DNA of 64,000 nt from positions 124,001 to 188,000 of the forward strand of contig JACEFZ010028121.1 of assembly GCA_014155875.1 (NCBI GenBank), written 5' to 3'. The stretch comes from Cepaea nemoralis. Its lineage: Eukaryota; Mollusca; Gastropoda; Stylommatophora; Helicidae. Below are positions 1-10,000 of this stretch, one piece after another. Position 1 is the stretch's first letter. Every line of letters starts with the position of its first letter. The position numbers were made by a program, and so were the translations under genes. Below the pieces are notes generated by a model that did no database searches, was not told where the DNA came from, and saw only the letters and a list, made by a program, of their open reading frames with translations.

Positions 1-370
1 TAAAGTGCTTTCTTAGTAACTGCTGATACATGTTTGTTCTTTAGTATTGGTGCCTTTTGTCCAATGAGTTGGTTTGCCATATTGCATCTATTTTCGATCC
101 CGTCTTCTGATTTGCCATTTGATGATACATACTTCTTAGGTATTTGAAACTCTTTACTTGTTTCAGGGGGTGTTGTTTATGTGAATTGTGTGTGTGTGTT
201 TTTTTTCTTTAGTTATAGTAATTACCTCTGTTTTACTTGTGCTAACTTTCATGTTATGTTCCCTACACATTTCGTTTAGACTATTCTTGTAGTCTTGTAA
301 TTCAGCTTCTAATTTTGCTAATAGTATTTGGTCGTCCGCAAACTAGGAGTTCTCGAATGGTGTAATTTGC
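1..370 (-). pseudogene. LINE reverse transcriptase relic (C-terminal part), runs off the left edge
   Basis: The minus strand reads a palm-type RT segment with the catalytic box FADD near 345, followed by a line resembling ELQDYKNSLNEMCREHNM and then KTEVITI, the usual order of RT motif C and the following lysine-rich turn in APE-type LINEs. Further down (about 130-20) a degenerate thumb segment is readable (GKSEDGIENRCNMANQLIG). The frame is broken by at least one stop and a T-rich/GT-rich stretch near 190-215. Its sequence differs from the neighbouring LINE at 591-4390, so it is a separate element; the rest lies outside the window. Confidence 0.6.
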
Positions 371-590
371 AGATGGTTCTTCTTCTGTGTTCTCGTTATG
401 CGGTGTTCTTGCGGTCTCTGTTTGGCTGGTTTCTTTACATATGTTGTCTATATAGATTAAGATAATTTGTGTCATACATGATAATTCACGCTGTCACGAC
501 AAATTAAAAAAGAATACAATATGTACAGACCAGTGGCACCTTGCCGTCTTGACAGACGATAGTTTGTGCTTCAAAAAGGCATAATAACTT
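371..590. other. No gene seen; A+T-rich spacer between two LINE relics
   Basis: No coding or RNA feature is recognisable. The stretch probably holds the 3' untranslated end of the minus-strand LINE that begins at 591. Confidence 0.4.
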
Positions 591-895
591 TTACCCATGG
601 CGGTAGCGAATGTGACTGGTAAGGCCAATTCGCGCTGTAAATGTTCGTTCACAGTGGGTGCATGTGAACACGTGGTTATTTCCACCATCATGCACCATAT
701 TACGTCTCACACGCTCGGTGTGTGACTTATCTGCAATAATTTTCTCCTTTGTCTTTATTCCATTTCTGATGTTTGCCCTCCATGCAACACGTTCAGCAGC
801 GACTTGCTCCCAATGTGCATTATCAATGTCTGTATCAATCATGTCCCGCTTACACACATCTTTGTATCGTAGTAGAGGCCGACCCTGAGATCTCT

Positions 896-905
896 TACCT
901 ATCTG
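896..905. repeat. Target-site duplication, left copy (TACCTATCTG)
   Basis: Matches TACCCATCTG at 1153-1162 with one mismatch and brackets the SINE at 906-1152. Confidence 0.7.
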
Positions 906-1152
906 TTTTTTTTTTTTTTGTGTGTGTGTTAATTCGCATATCCTTTACAGGACATCGATGTCAACAGCAGCATCTTTCAGCTGTCTGTTGATTTCTTGGC
1001 AAGATTACGCTCAGTAGTTTGCCATTGCTTTCTGAGCGGGCGGCTCAGTTATCTCGCAAGTCACCAGCGGGGGTAGAACCGCCTCCAGCTCTTGCCCGCT
1101 ACGAGACTCTGCGAGATAAACGGGATTACGGAAAAAGTGTTGTAACCCCGGC
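906..1152 (-). mobile_element. tRNA-headed SINE inserted in the LINE, minus orientation
   Basis: Read on the minus strand it starts GGGGTTACAACACTTTTTCC, passes a B-box-like GGTTCTACCC, then the conserved body CAGAAAGCAATGGCAAACTA ... TTGCCAAGAAATCAAC ... ATCGATGTCCTGTAAAGG and ends in a CA-rich/poly-A tail. The same family is present at 8146-8312, about 6774-6887 and 44660-44908. The GCAATGGCAAAC...TTGCCAAGAA core looks like the 3' tails shared between RTE-type LINEs and their SINEs, so RTE machinery probably mobilised it. This copy lacks the first bases of the tRNA part. Confidence 0.7.
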
Positions 1153-2783
1153 TACCCATCTGTAATTCACCAAAAAAGATGTCCTTTGGTATTCTACCAT
1201 CATCCATCCTCATAAGATGTCCTATCCATCTAAGTCTACGAAGACTGAGCATGGAATAAGATGTCTCACAACCTGATCTTTCCAATACTTCAGTATTTGT
1301 GATTTTGTCTTGCCACTTAACACCAAGAATTCTTCGCAGACACCGCATATGAAAGCTGTTTAAACGTTTGTCTTGATGTGAGTAAGTTGTCCAGGTTTCA
1401 CTGCCATAAAGAAGAGTACTAAGGACACAGGCTTGATAAACAAGGACTTTTATTTTGGCAGTAGGCTTCCTGTTCTCACAGACTCTTTTTCTTAACCTGT
1501 CCATTGTTGTTGCTGCATTACCAATCTGGGTGTTGATTTCCTGATCTATGGATAATTTGCTATTTATCACTGATCCTAGATATGTAAAATGGTCTACCAT
1601 CTCTAGTTCGGCGTCGTCAATTAAGATTGATGGTACCCCATGTGCACATTGTGACATTATCTGTGTCTTCTTTTTACTAATTGATAAACCAAATGAGGAA
1701 CAAGCATTGGAGAATGCAGATAGTAGACATTGTAATTCTCCCTCAGAGTGGGTCGTAACTGCAGCATCATCTGCAAAAACCAACTCTCTGATCAGTACTC
1801 TCCTATTTTGGTCTTGGCCTTCAATCTCTGAGGATTGTAAAGGCCGCCACCTGAGCGTGGGTGAATGTATATACCACCATCCTGGTCACGAAAGGCATAT
1901 TTCAGTAGAAGTGAAAAGTATATTCCAATGAGGGTGGGAGCTAGTACACAACCTTGCTTAACTCCAATCTTGATTTCATATCTTCAGAAGTTGCACCATC
2001 AAACCTGATTATACCCTTCATGCCTGTGTGGAACGATTCCACAATGGACAGAAGAGTTGGTCGGCAGCCAATATTCTTTAGTGCCTTGAAAAGACCGTCA
2101 CGACTGACCAAATCAAATGCCTTTGTGAGGTCGATGAAGGCAATAAACAATGGTTGATTCTGTTCACGGCATTTTTCTTGCATTTGTCGCAATGAGAATA
2201 TCATATCAATAGTAGACCGGTTCTGTCGAAAGCCACACTGTGATTCGGGGTAGACTTGATCTCCTAGGACTTGAAGTCTGCGCAGAACAATTCTGGCAAA
2301 TACTTTTCCAACAATACACAGAAGTGAGATACCCCTATAGTTGTTGCAGTCGCTCCGATCGCCCTTGTTCTTGTACAGTGTTATGATGCTTGAATCTTTG
2401 AAATCCTGTGGGACTTGTCCTTCCCGCCAGCATAGCTCAATTAGCTGGTGGATCTGTAGAGTGAGTGTGTCTTGCCCACTCCTGATAACCTCTATTGGAA
2501 TCCCATCCTTACCGGGAGCCTTGCCAGATGCAAGTTCATTTATAGCACACTTAACTTCTGTTATGGTGGGAAGTGTGTCCAGGTGGTCAAGAGTTGGTAG
2601 AGCCTCTATGGAGTTGAGGGAATCATCCGCTAGTTTGGTCTCACTTGAGTAAAGCTCCAAATAGTGCTCTACCCATCTGTCCATCTGCTGTTTCTTATCA
2701 GTTATGATTTCTCCAGTCAACGTTTTCAATGGTGCACTTCTTTTTATCATTGGACCATAGGCTTTCTTTATTCCTTCATACAT

Positions 2784-3528
2784 GCTTCTGATGTTTCCCT
2801 TATCTCTTGCGATTTGAATGGACTCACATAACTTGATGCAATAATCATTTGCACACTGCCTGGCAGCCTTTTACACATCCTTCCTAGCTTGCTTTAGCTC
2901 ACTCAGAGTGTTGCGCGTTGGTCTTTCATTGTGTTTTAAGAGAGCTATCTTCTTCTTATCAATCAAGGGCTGCAGAGTCTGGCTTTTTGCCGCAAACCAG
3001 TCCTGCCTCTGATGATCCACAGTGCCGTAAACCCCTACGGCAGTTTTATAAAGAGATTCCTTAAGTTGACCCAACTTTTCATTTACTGTACAATTTTCTG
3101 GTGTATCCGTGAATGCGTCTTCAAGTTGCTGTTGAGACTGAAAGCACTTTTCAGGATCGTGAGTGTTAATAATGGTTAGCTGTGTAGATTCTCTTTGGTC
3201 TCAGTCTAACCCTTGCAACAACCAAAGAGTGATCCGTATCACAGCCAGCACTGTGGTAACTTCGAGTCAATGATATATGGTTCAGATGTTGTCTCCGTGT
3301 GAGGGTGAAGTCCAGCTGGTGCCAATGGCCGGATCTTGGATGTTTCCATGTGACCTTATGCAGCTCTTTTGTTTTAAAAAAGGAATTTGTAATACATAGG
3401 TTATTTCTGGTGCAATGCTCCAGCAGCCTTTGCCCATTTTAATTCATGCGACCGATATTGTATTTTCTAATTCACACTGGCCATGAACTCGAGTCCTTGC
3501 CCACACGAGTATTGAAGTCAACGAGCAT
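2784..3528 (-). pseudogene. LINE endonuclease-RT linker relic
   Basis: The minus strand reads a charged linker (for example VDHQRQDWFAAKSQTLQPLI and KKKIALLKHNERPTRN, 3074-2871) typical of the region between endonuclease and RT in these LINEs. The rest is shifted between frames; no independent gene is seen. Confidence 0.55.
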
Positions 3529-4124
3529 TTAAATGTAGTCAGATTTTGGAACTGCCTTGATCACGGAGTCTAGCGCCTCATAGAACGAATCCTTCACATC
3601 ATCAGAGGAATCGAGTGTCGGTGCATATGCAGTAATAATGGTGGCAAAACCACAAGAGGTTACCAAGCTCAGGGATAATAGTCTTTCATTTCCTCCTAAT
3701 GTTTTTTCCCCCCCATGTGAATGTACCATGCTTAATATGCATTGTTTATGCTTACAAAATCCGTTTGACAATGTTTTTTAACCCCTATGTAAATGTAACA
3801 TGCACATTTGATGAATGAAAGATGAGTGATCGAAAGGGCTGAATGTAAGACGGGCCTGCGTGCCCAATTTGTTACCCTTTTAAAATAAAGTTTGTTCGTT
3901 CGTTCGTTCGTTCGTTTCCTGCTGGAATTTCAATCATTCCCAGTAGCGAATTCTGCACTGCAAAGCCCACACCGTGTTGCCTCAATGTTAAGACGATTGA
4001 GTTCGGCATCAATCACAGCCGTTTTTCTCACATCGTCAATAGTGGTCAAGTCAGTGGAAAATCCTGGACACATGGTTCTCACGTTCCAGGTTGCAAGCCG
4101 TAGTTTGATAATTCTATTTTTCAT
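3529..4124 (-). pseudogene. LINE apurinic-like endonuclease relic, interrupted
   Basis: The domain start LRLATWNVRTM (4124) and the later strand FATIITAYAPTLDSSDD (about 3660-3590) are both diagnostic of LINE APE endonucleases. The segment HGVGFAVQNSLLGMIEIPAG is readable in a shifted frame at about 3980-3920, so a stretch carrying the catalytic Glu region has been deleted. The element at 3695-3914 then splits EIPAG from NERLLSLSL. Confidence 0.7.
3695..3914 (+). repeat. 220-bp interspersed repeat with AATAAA and (TTCG)n tail
   Basis: It begins CCTAATGTTTTTTCC, contains ATGAATGAAAGATGAGTGA and GCGTGCCCAATTTGTTACCC, and ends AAAATAAAG followed by (TTCG)4. The hexamer TTTCCT occurs on both sides (3689-3694 and 3915-3920), consistent with a short target duplication. 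A second copy lies at 6388-6565. The poly-A-signal-like end and simple-repeat tail suggest a SINE or the 3' end of a LINE. It has no open frame of its own. Confidence 0.6.
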
Positions 4125-4390
4125 TTTATTAGTACCTGGTTCAATGGTTTTACAGCCTGCGATTCAGATTTTGTCCTAGCCTCAAGCACCCATTGAAGCA
4201 GGCAGGCTGTGGCGGATCAGCACCCATTTGACCGGGGGCTGCCCAGCTTGAGGCGGGCGGTAGCTGATCAGTGACACCTGTAGGTGTCTCCCACCGCCAG
4301 AGGCAACACGTGGCGCCCCATGTCTACGCCAATTGACAGGGACTTATAACCCGTAACAGTTGCCTCTCGCTTTGATTCCGAGATCGGTCA

Positions 4391-4489
4391 AGACCAGGGA
4401 TGGAGTTATTACAATATGTACACGCGCATGTGTAAATTGCTAATAATCACTGTCTATGCTATTTATTACAGCTAGATGTTTGTTGGTTG
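4391..4489. other. No gene seen; short spacer
   Basis: Nothing recognisable between the LINE leader and the integrase relic. Confidence 0.3.
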
Positions 4490-5035
4490 ATGGCGGTGAT
4501 ATGCTTAAGGAATCCAGTCAATTCTGTGCATATTCCATTACTCATTGGGTGGTACACTGACTTGACCACCTATGTAATGTTTAACAGCATGGTCTCGTCT
4601 CTCATCATCTGAGAAATAAAATGTCGGCCACGATCAAACACAACTGCATTTTGGAAAACATGTATAGAGAATACAGCTAACGGTGATTCAGTCACAGCTT
4701 CTGATGTATTGTGTCTCAATCGTATGGCTTCTGTCTATTTTGTGCAAAAGTCAACCACGGTAAAGATATACATGCTCCCCCGACTGGACACAATTGACAG
4801 CTGGGAACTTTCAGGTCTGTAGCTTGCACATTTGGTTTTGCTGTAGTTCCTTTTGGATACATGTTATGGCACAGTGAGCATGATCTGTATCATAAACTAA
4901 TATCTTTGCTATACCCTGGCTAATACAACTGTGAAAGACTATGTTGTATACGAGCCATTTCAATGTGACCTACAAAGGGGATATCATGAGCTGTTTTCAT
5001 AATAAACTCTCTAAACATTGTGGGGTTTGCCTGTT
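4490..5035 (-). pseudogene. Ty3/Gypsy-type integrase relic
   Basis: In three frames on the minus strand the integrase order can be followed. First comes a zinc-binding region (SHDIPFVGHIEMARIQHSL, PGYSKDISL, then HAHC; about 5010-4870), then the first catalytic-strand motif YIFTVVDFCTK (about 4775-4740), then DRGRHFISQMMRDETML (about 4640-4580) and SVYHPMSNGICTELTGFLKH (about 4560-4495). These are the classical HHCC, D, D and PHP(Q)(S)NGxxE landmarks. The glutamate equivalent survives in TEL. Many stops make it non-functional. The gag-like relic at 8030-8936 lies in the same orientation and may be the other end of the same element. Confidence 0.7.
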
Positions 5036-5228
5036 TGGAGTCTAGTTATTTGAAAAACAGCCAGAAAGAATGCCACTCTTAATTTTGAAGAACCATTTAA
5101 TGTTCTTGGATTGCTTCAATTCTGGCGTAACACACCTCTGAAAACATGTGTCAAGATTGGTGGCTTGTCTTTGTTGAAATATTCTAAAATTTCAGTTTAA
5201 ATGAATCATCTGAGGATGTGTATGTTTG

Positions 5229-5229
<1 letters not shown>
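5036..5229. other. No gene seen
   Basis: A+T-rich unique-looking sequence leading into the GT array. Confidence 0.3.
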
Positions 5230-5260
<31 letters not shown>

Positions 5261-6380
5261 ATTGTGATGTGTGCGTGCGGGATGAATGTTGGGTGGGGGA
5301 TGTACGGATGGCTGAGGATGTGTGAATGGGTGGGGAATATGTGGGTGGGCGATGGATGTGTGGGTGGAAGTGTGTGGGTGTTGGTAGATGGGAGATGTGT
5401 GGGTGGGTGTGAGGATGGGTGGGTGGTATGTGTTAGAGGGTTTGGGTGTGGGTTGGGTGTGAGGATGGGGGATGGGTGTGGAGGATGTGCGTATGGGTGG
5501 GGATGTGTGTGGGGGATCGTGTATGTGGGTTTAGGGATGTGTGTGGGTGGGAGATGTGTGGGGTGTATGGGGATATGTGGGTGGGTGGGGAGATGTATGT
5601 GTGGGTGGCGTGTGTGTGCGAGTGGGGATGTGTGTGTGCGGGAATGTGTGTGTGGGTGGAGTGATATATGTGTAGGTGGGGAGATGTGAGTGGGTGGGGG
5701 ATGTGTATGTATGTGGGTTGGGGATTTGTGAGAAGGTGGTAAGGGTGTGTGCGTGAAGGACGTGTGTGTGGCTGGGTGTGGGAAGTGTGTGTGGGTGCTG
5801 GATGTCTTTGTTGGTGGGGATGAGTATGGGTTGGGGGATGGGTGTGTGGGTGAGGAATGGGTGTGGGGATGTGTGTATGTGGGTGGTGGGTGTGTTTGTT
5901 GGTGTGGGTGGGTGGGCGATGTTGTGTGGAGTGTGGGGTTGTGTGTTGGTGTATGGGGATGTGTGGGTGGGTGAGTGATGTTTGTGCGTTTGGGGGATGT
6001 GTGTGTGCGCGGGAATGTGAGTGTCGTTGCGGTGTTTTGTGTGTGTGTGGTTGGGGAGATGTGTGTGGGTGGGGGATATGTGTGGGGTGGGGGGAAAGTG
6101 TCTGTGGGTGGGGTGAGTGTGTGGGGGAGAGATGGGTGGGTGGGGGATTGTAGTTGGGGGATGTGTGTTTGGCTGGGTGGTTGGGTATGTGTAGGTGGGT
6201 TGGTTTGTGTGGGCTGGGATGTGTGGGAGAATGTGTGCGTGGGTGGGGGTGTGTATGTGAGGGATGGTGGGTGGGTGGGGGGCATGTATGTGTGCCTTGA
6301 GGTGTGTAGGTGGGGGTGTGCATGTGTGGGTTGGGGCATGTGAGTGTATGTGGATGATGTGTGGCAGGTGGGGGATGTGT
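5230..6380 (+). repeat. 1.15-kb degenerate GT-rich array (TGTGGGTGGGGGATG-like)
   Basis: The + strand is built from irregular TGTGTG and GTGGGTGGGGGATG words with almost no C. The words drift in length, so there is no strict period. Long open frames on both strands (Thr/Pro/His-rich on the minus strand, Gly/Val/Cys-rich on the plus) are a compositional side effect and should not be annotated as genes. The frequent GGG/GGGG runs separated by 1-7 bases could form G-quadruplexes. Confidence 0.85.
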
Positions 6381-6387
6381 CTCATAA

Positions 6388-6565
6388 CATGGTAATATGC
6401 ATTAATTAAGTTTACAACATTTATTTGACAATTTTTTTTCCTACATGAATGTATCATGCACTATTGATGAATGAAAGATGAGTGAATTGAAGGGCCGAAT
6501 CTAAGACAAGCCTGCGTGCCCAATTTATTACCCTTTGAAAATAAAGATCGTTTGTTAGTTCGTTC
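6388..6565 (+). repeat. Second copy of the AATAAA/(TTCG)-tailed repeat
   Basis: Shares with 3695-3914 the words TGATGAATGAAAGATGAGTGA, AAGCCTGCGTGCCCAATTT and AAAATAAAG, ending in a short GTTCGTTC tail. Confidence 0.65.
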
Positions 6566-6773
6566 TTCCGATCATCTTTGCTATCTCTAGTCGCTGCCTG
6601 GTTTTCCACATCAAGTAAAGCTTGTTTCCTATTTACTGAGTTTAATCTACTTTGGGCAGGTCTCTGTGGTCTAAACGCTTGCGAATGCGATTTGTTAACC
6701 GCTTACGACGCGTTCGAAACACAGCGGCGACCGATTTGGCAGCAGACCGTGTCGCTATGGGGATTTTTACGGG

Positions 6774-6887
6774 TTGGTATTGGAGCCTGTCGTTCCGAAA
6801 GCAATGGCAAACTACTGAACGTAAAACTTGCCAAGACATTAACAACAGCAGTAAAATGCTGGTGTCGACAGCGATGTCTTGTAAATC
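6774..6887 (+). mobile_element. 3' part of the tRNA-headed SINE family
   Basis: Contains AAAGCAATGGCAAACTACTG, ACTTGCCAAGAC and GACAGCGATGTCTTGTAAAT, colinear with the SINE at 44660-44908 but diverged, and followed by (AATC)n. The upstream 6640-6773 may be its degenerate head. Confidence 0.55.
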
Positions 6888-6899
6888 AATCAATCAATC

Positions 6900-7955
6900 A
6901 TGTGCCATGCCGGAAAGAGTGGGCGGTCATGACTCGCCATTTCACTCGATCACCAGTGTCGTGGATCAGCTCAGTGTTCCTGTCTCGTCAATGCCATGTG
7001 GCCAAGCCATCCATGTATTTTCCTCTCGGTCTTCCTCTTGGTCTGTTCCCCTCGATCTTGCCAGTTGTCACCAAGTTCTCCAACCCATTTCGTCTCATAA
7101 CATGTCCATAAAATTTTGACTGTCTACGTCTAATTTCTCTAATCAGTTTACGATGTTCATTTGTCTCCTGTAGTACTTGGTCATTGGTTTTTCTGTCTGT
7201 CCATGGTATTCTTTGCATTTTCCTCAGAAACCACATGTCTGCAGCCATCAGATGCTTTTCAGCTTGACTGCTCATTGTCCAAGTTTCACATCCATACAAA
7301 AGAACAGGCTCTATGTATCCCCTCAACACTCTTTTTCTCGTTTCAATTGACATCTTTTTATTGGTCAGAATGTTTTTCATCTTGCTAAAGGCTACTTTCG
7401 CCATGGCGATTCTTGTTCTAATCTCTTCAAGGCATCTCCCATCAGATGTTATAACTGTTCCAAGATAATTGTACCGATTCCTTCCTACTGACGACCATAA
7501 CCTGAGTCTTTTTACAATTTAATTCTAACCCCAGTTGCTCACTGTGTACAACAACCGTATCTACTAATTGTTGCAGGTCCTGCGCATTGTCTGCAATTAA
7601 TACTGTTTCATCTGCATATCTAATGTTATTGATGTTTCGTCCTCCAATGCTGATTCCATTTATATCCTCTACATTTCTGAAAATATTTTCACTGTACAGG
7701 GAAAAAAGATCTGAAGACATCACACATCCCTGCCTAACACCTCTCTTAATTGGCTGATACTGTCCCACTTCATTATCAATCCTTATTGCAGCTTGTTGTT
7801 TCCAATATATGTTTTTTATAAGTCTAATGTCTTTCCCATCAATTTGTAGATCTGCAAGCATATCCACCATGCTGACATGTCTAACGCTATCAAAAGCCTT
7901 TGTATAGTCAATAAAGCAAAGATGTATATCCTTGTTTACTTCTATGGGACATTCA
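6900..7955 (-). mobile_element. 5'-truncated LINE, family A (RT to 3' tail)
   Basis: The minus strand reads RT motif 3 (CFIDYTKAFDSVRHVS, about 7930-7880), motif 4 (GVRQGCVMSSDLFSLYSE) and the active-site region INNIRYADETVLIAD (about 7640-7590). After a frameshift comes YNYLGTVIT-like sequence, then a thumb (MSIETRKRVLRGYIEPVLLY, CETWTMSSQAEKHL) and the basic tail RGRPRGKYMDGLATWH (7404-6988). It ends in (TGAT)n at about 6890. The active site is YADE, not YADD, so the second catalytic Asp is lost. The 5' end stops abruptly at about 7955, as in aborted reverse transcription. Confidence 0.8.
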
Positions 7956-8145
7956 GTCTTGTAAATAGGATATGCAAAATAAATCTACTTTGTATTCTGA
8001 TAACTTCAACATTACTTCTTACAACAATGACTGTAATACCAACTGTACACTCTTTGACTGTTGGCACGTTTCAACAGTCAAATTTGAGACTCGGGAATCC
8101 AGAGCTTTGCCTGTAATATATGTCGTTGCCACTGTGATCTCATCT

Positions 8146-8312
8146 TTGCGTGTGTTTTTTTTTTCTTTTTTTTTCCGCACATCCTTTATAGGACATCGCT
8201 GTCAACATCAGCATCTTTCAGCTGATTGTCTTGTCAAGATTACGCTCAGTAGTTTGCCATTGCTTTCTGAGCGACCGGCTTAATACCCCGTAAGTTACCG
8301 ACGCGCAGATCA
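8146..8312 (-). mobile_element. 5'-truncated SINE, same family as 44660-44908
   Basis: Poly-T/T-rich tail first (8150-8182), then on the minus strand TCAGAAAGCAATGGCAAACT, CGTAATCTTGACAAGACAAT and ACAGCGATGTCCTATAAAGG. The 9-bp word ATCTCATCT flanks it at 8137-8145 and 8313-8321, a perfect target duplication that fixes the boundaries. Confidence 0.7.
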
Positions 8313-8524
8313 ATCTCATCTGGCAGATACAATTCCACTGTACCATTAAATGTAATGCACTTCACTTTCACGAAATACACCTTGAGTGCCTAGGAAGTAA
8401 TGCTGGACTATCATTATCAAAGCGCAGCTTCAGATTGTTTCATGTGTGTACTGATGCCATTGCTGGGAATGGGTGACCACGTTTACAGATTGGTTTACTG
8501 TCAAGGCTAAATAAAAGTTTATTC

Positions 8525-8664
8525 AACAAAGACTCATTAAACGCCCAAGTGAACATCCAAGATCTACAACAGGTAGCAGCGAACCGCCAGACATGGAGAG
8601 CCATGACTTCTGCCCTATGCGCCGACTTAGGCTTAAGAGGAAAGACTAACTAACTAACTAAGAC
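8525..8664 (+). mobile_element. 3' end of a LINE with (ACTA)n tail
   Basis: The plus strand reads INVQDLQQVAANRQTWRAMT and a stop, followed by ACTAACTAACTAACTA. The W-R-A-M ending and tetranucleotide tail are typical of the C-terminus of invertebrate LINE ORFs. Confidence 0.5.
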
Positions 8665-8936
8665 ATCACAACTCTATTAAGTGTATCAATAACTTTGACA
8701 GAGTTCAAGTGTTCCGCATCCTGCACTTGACAGTAGCACCGGGTATGGCCTTTCCCCGTGCACTTAAAACAGATAATATCCATTTTCGTTATATGTAGGC
8801 AAGTTGGGTCGTTATACATTACAGCTGGCTGAGTTGTGTCACCAACTGCCACATTAGGTAACTGCAGAATTTGATTCACGATGCTTCTGAAAATTTCTGT
8901 AATTTCCGCGATAAATAATTTAAGCAACAAAAACAA

Positions 8937-9967
8937 ACAAACAATTATTTTTTGCTAATTCCTTCGTGTTTCAGAAGAAAAAAAAAACAATTAAAAAAAA
9001 AGACGAGGTGAGGGAACGGGTGTATAAGGCGTATATGCAGAGTACCAGCTGATCGTTTATAACACTAGTTAAGTTAAGCGGACCAGCTGTGTATCTCTGT
9101 TGTTTGTGTGTCTGTTGCCCTGTTGATGCAATGGACCACTGGGGTAACTTAGCTGTATCATAGCAAGGATTGTATCATAGCAAGGGGGTTTGCTTGGATA
9201 AGGTCTGACTTTATCTTCAGCTTTCACAGCTTAAAGTCTAATCGTCCTACCTTGCTCCACAAGGGTTGTAGCTGACTCCAAAGAAACCTAACATAATCTC
9301 CTCTTGTTTGTTTTCGTGAGCCATTTTCAACAACTATAACTGTAGTGAGTAGACTGTCCATTAATCAGCATCATCTGCAATGCCTACCTCTGAAGTTGGG
9401 GTGGGTTCGCCTAGTAGCGAGGGACGCTGGTAAAAGGGAAAGCTAATCCACACGCAAAAAAAAAAAAAAACACACACACACACAGTCCAGTGCTACTAGA
9501 AGTAGTAGCACCTATACGAATTACGCTTAAGTGCAAAGTGAGCGAGCGAACGCCAAAATAAATGTGCCATGCCGACGATCTCAAACTATCACCAGAGTGA
9601 ATACATATTAAATTTAGTCTAATATTTAGTCTCAAAGGGTTTTATTACTTCTGTGTGGGAAAATTAATTTAGAGATTTATCTCCACAAGCCATTAACATG
9701 AGACTGAATCGATAGATCTGAATTTGTTTAGTTTTACTTGAAACACTTGCAACAAGCACGTACATTCAGCGGTCATAGGGCTTGATTCATAAGTGCATGG
9801 CCAACTAAACAATTAATATGCTAGAATGGTATGGATATGTTTTCACTCTGATGTTGAATATGTTATCTTTTTAATCATGATAATATGTGTACGTTATCTG
9901 AACCAGAAAACCTATTGCGTACATTGCATATAATGCTGTCTATATTGATTAACTTATTTCACTTTCA
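8937..9967. other. Upstream region of the zinc-finger gene; nothing definite
   Basis: A+T-rich, with poly-A runs at about 8976-9000 and 9455-9470 followed by (CA)n. No open frame looks protein-like. A promoter or 5' untranslated exon of the downstream gene could lie here but cannot be located by eye. Confidence 0.3.
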
Positions 9968-9968
9968 G
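9957..9968 (+). promoter_or_regulatory. Probable splice acceptor in front of the coding exon
   Basis: TTTCACTTTCAG followed by ATTTAGC forms a pyrimidine-rich acceptor 32 bases before the ATG at 10001, implying at least one upstream untranslated exon. Confidence 0.55.
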
Positions 9969-10000
9969 ATTTAGCATGTTTGAAATACAAAATCTTTAAA

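Larger units (their letters stand above)
591..2783 (-). pseudogene. LINE reverse transcriptase plus C-terminal zinc finger, frameshifted
   Basis: Two long frames cover it: 2783-1941 carries RT motifs 1-4 (ASGKAPGKDGIP, then YRGISLLCIVGKVFARI, CGFRQNRSTIDMIF, FIDLTKAFDLVSRDG), and 1783-1061 carries the FADD active site, the KKTQIM turn and the thumb (LLYGSETWTT...MRCLRRILGV). About 150 bp between them contain the frameshifts. The tail end (905-591) reads GRPLLRYKD and then a HWEQVAAERVAWR helix before the terminal C2H2 finger. A SINE separates the last two blocks. Removing it and one copy of its target duplication puts GELQMG and the basic GRPLLRY segment back into one frame. Confidence 0.75.
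591..4390 (-). mobile_element. Near full-length degenerate APE-type LINE with C-terminal C2H2 finger
   Basis: On the minus strand the order is a G+C-rich 5' leader (about 4390-4125), an endonuclease start (MKNRIIKLRLATWNVRTM, 4124), more endonuclease, a linker, RT with FADD, and a terminal finger CTHCERTFTARIGLTSH ending about 591. That domain order is typical of one-ORF non-LTR retrotransposons of the kind annotated in invertebrates as craniofacial development protein 2-like or endonuclease-reverse transcriptase. The clade (I/Jockey or RTE grade) is not resolved by eye. The copy is dead: several frameshifts, a deletion inside the endonuclease, and two later insertions (906-1152 and 3695-3914). 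Confidence 0.75.
8030..8936 (-). pseudogene. Gag-like relic with CCHC zinc knuckle, from an LTR retrotransposon
   Basis: A 92-codon frame (8936-8658) contains CFKCTGKGHTRCYC, which fits the C-X2-C-X4-H-X4-C nucleic-acid-binding knuckle of retroelement Gag. Further on, about 8380-8050, an open segment reads ITFNGTVELYLPDEIT and then ITGKALDSRVSNLTVETC once the SINE at 8146-8312 is removed. A LINE fragment (about 8525-8664) separates the two. No protease signature is visible. It may be the gag side of the integrase relic at 4490-5035, which lies downstream on the same strand. Confidence 0.5.

Noticed and set aside
5201..6457. Very long overlapping frames (up to 377 codons) on both strands
   Set aside because: They come from the GT-rich array: with few stop-forming words every frame stays open. 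Composition is only Thr/Pro/His or Gly/Val/Cys/Trp, with no domain.
9980..10000. Extended N-terminus starting at TTG (9980)
   Set aside because: TTG initiation is not expected in a eukaryote, and ATG at 10001 has a good context just after a splice acceptor.
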